NCBI GenBank assembly: GCA_944381505.1
Contig: CALWLK010000013.1
Span: 1 to 40,222 of the forward strand
DNA length: 40,222 nucleotides
Direction: 5' to 3'
Source of the DNA: an uncultured Lachnospiraceae bacterium
GTDB taxonomy: Bacteria > Bacillota > Clostridia > Lachnospirales > Lachnospiraceae
Shown: positions 39,399 through 40,222 of the stretch, piece after piece
Numbering within the stretch: position 1 is the first letter of the stretch
Layout: each line of letters begins with the position of its first letter
Translations under genes and position numbers: made by a program
Notes under the pieces: generated by a model
Databases searched by the model: none
The model's input: only the letters and a program-made list of their open reading frames with translations
What the model was told of the DNA's origin: nothing

Positions 39399-39416
39399 AT
39401 AGACGCTTTCGTCTAT
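39399..39416. promoter_or_regulatory. TetR-type operator, copy 1
   Basis: ATAGACG-CTTT-CGTCTAT is a 7+7 inverted repeat. It shares the core AGACG-N4-CGTCT with copy 2, whose centre lies 38 bases away. It sits just downstream of the predicted antiporter start site. Confidence 0.65.
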
Positions 39417-39424
39417 AAATATCG

Positions 39425-39453
39425 AGTATAGTACTTACAGACGAAATCGTCTA
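39425..39453 (-). promoter_or_regulatory. Promoter of the antiporter-tetR operon
   Basis: TAGACG (39453-39448, minus strand), exactly 17 bases and TATACT (39430-39425) form the promoter; the start is near 39418. Its -35 lies inside the second dyad, and the first dyad covers +2 to +19. A protein bound at either would block RNA polymerase. Confidence 0.65.
39439..39452. promoter_or_regulatory. TetR-type operator, copy 2
   Basis: AGACG-AAAT-CGTCT has the same core as copy 1, and AGACGA/TCGTCT extends it to a 6+6 dyad. It overlaps the -35 of the antiporter promoter. The sites lie about 105 and 140 bases upstream of the lipoprotein ATG, so control in that direction is also possible. Confidence 0.65.
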
Positions 39454-39556
39454 TATTTTTCAAAAAATTTTTTTCTTGAAAACTTTTTGACTCTTTCACG
39501 GGTCTTATAAATAGAAGGATATGAATACAGTTACAGCTTAAAAGGAGAAATATATC

Positions 39557-40189
39557 ATGAAAATGCGAAAAAAAAGGTTTATGTCCGCACTGATGATAGG
39601 CATCGGCTGCTTAAGCCTGATACCGGCAGGCTGCGGTGCCTCAGCCGCGAAAACTAAAGAAGCTTCATCGGAAAAAGCAGGTATTTATGAAGAAACTATA
39701 GATGAAGACAGTTCTATAACCGAATTCACAGATGAGAGTACATTGGAAACGAACACGGAATCCGACGATGAAAAGCTCAGGCTTATAGCCTCCCTTCCCG
39801 GCATGAATGATGAGGATACGAAGGATCTGCTTGGAGGCGGCAGGGAAAACCGGAGCGCCGACAAGTCATATTATATAGGCCGTATCTTCAATACAAGCCT
39901 TTACGGCACTGAATGCCGGGTCAATACTACCTGCGGCGATGATGGCACCGTCGAATCAGTATCTATATGGGTAGTAAACGGCAGTCGTGATGTAACGCAG
40001 GAGGAAGCAGAGCTTTGGATCGGACGTATCTCCGATCTCATGGGTTCAAAGCCCTCAGCTCCCTCATCTGTATCTGAGGGCGGCAGTCAAAACTACCGCT
40101 GGACCGCAGACGGCAATGCTGCCACATTATATCTTATGAAGGACATCCTGTCAGTAAGCTTTCAGCCTGCTGTGGGTGAACTTAAATAA
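39557..40189 (+). CDS. Putative lipoprotein of unknown function
   Basis: A 210-residue protein with a basic start (KMRKKRF), a hydrophobic signal segment and the lipobox PAGC (Cys near residue 26), followed by an acidic, Ser/Thr/Glu-rich linker (about 30-80). The C-terminal globular part (about 85-210) includes YYIGRIFNTSLYGTECRVNT and ends in SFQPAVGEL. I do not recognise the fold. AAAAGGAG precedes ATG 39557. A TATAAA at 39506-39511 could be its -10, though the -35 is weak. It is divergent from the antiporter operon and may belong to its regulon. The next gene starts 21 bases on. Confidence 0.8.
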   Translation: MKMRKKRFMSALMIGIGCLSLIPAGCGASAAKTKEASSEKAGIYEETIDEDSSITEFTDESTLETNTESDDEKLRLIASLPGMNDEDTKDLLGGGRENRSADKSYYIGRIFNTSLYGTECRVNTTCGDDGTVESVSIWVVNGSRDVTQEEAELWIGRISDLMGSKPSAPSSVSEGGSQNYRWTADGNAATLYLMKDILSVSFQPAVGELK

Positions 40190-40210
40190 ACAATAAAGAG
40201 GTAAGGAAAA

Positions 40211-40222
40211 ATGAACATGAAA
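40211..40222 (+). CDS. Start of a further gene, cut by the window edge
   Basis: AGAGGTAAGGA precedes an ATG at 40211 that opens a frame with Met-Asn-Met-Lys before the window ends. A basic start 21 bases after the lipoprotein gene suggests a cotranscribed gene, perhaps another exported protein. Nothing else can be said. Confidence 0.4.

Overview
The window looks like chromosome from an anaerobic Firmicute of class Clostridia, most like Lachnospiraceae. The evidence is the gene order murF-priA-def-fmt-yugP-rsmB-rlmN-stp-prkC-rsgA-rpe, two-subunit iron-sulfur serine dehydratase, ECF-type vitamin uptake, a choline-binding-repeat protein of clostridial type, strong AGGAGG-type ribosome sites and frequent AUA/AGG/AGA codons. 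The family placement is inference from these traits; no database was searched. Almost everything is on the minus strand, so operons read from right to left.

Region 1 (1-9144, minus) is an apparent nucleoside or nucleoside-glycoside salvage locus: a large ADP-ribosylglycohydrolase-family protein, then a promoter with a perfect 8+8 palindrome at the class II activator position, a nucleoside hydrolase, a BMP-family lipoprotein interrupted by one in-frame TAA, a two-domain ABC ATPase, two permeases and a GH3 glycosidase running off the left edge. Three unrelated glycosidase families around one nucleoside importer is the most distinctive arrangement in the window. Region 2 (9163-12102) holds serS, a pyridoxal/pyridoxamine kinase and an ECF S component, probably for vitamin B6. 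Region 3 (12090-25240) is the housekeeping operon murF to rpe, with a good promoter before murF. Region 4 (25275-28863) is accessory and eroded: a small orphan ORF, an LMW tyrosine phosphatase, a class II Fic protein with N-terminal HTH, and the scar of a divergent TetR/P-type ATPase pair whose 5' halves were removed together.

Region 5 (28860-32355) is an operon of two paralogous zinc-ribbon proteins with a C-terminal J-like domain, a split ThrE-type serine/threonine exporter and a hot-dog thioesterase. Region 6 (32507-36628) is serine catabolism: a LysR regulator divergent from a DAACS symporter (frameshifted), sdaAB and sdaAA, followed by a 45-residue membrane protein whose ribosome site lies in a perfect 14-bp hairpin. 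Regions 5 and 6 together suggest local serine homeostasis (import, deamination, export). Region 7 (36637-40222) holds a 5'-truncated choline-binding protein, a TetR regulator with a CPA2 antiporter and two matching operators, and a lipoprotein on the plus strand followed by the first codons of another gene.

Five genes are visibly broken (BMP lipoprotein, symporter, P-type ATPase, its TetR, choline-binding protein). All serve transport, surface or metal functions, while every housekeeping gene is intact. This suggests either recent gene decay or, for the two single-base lesions, possible sequence errors. No rRNA, tRNA, CRISPR array or intact transposase was seen.
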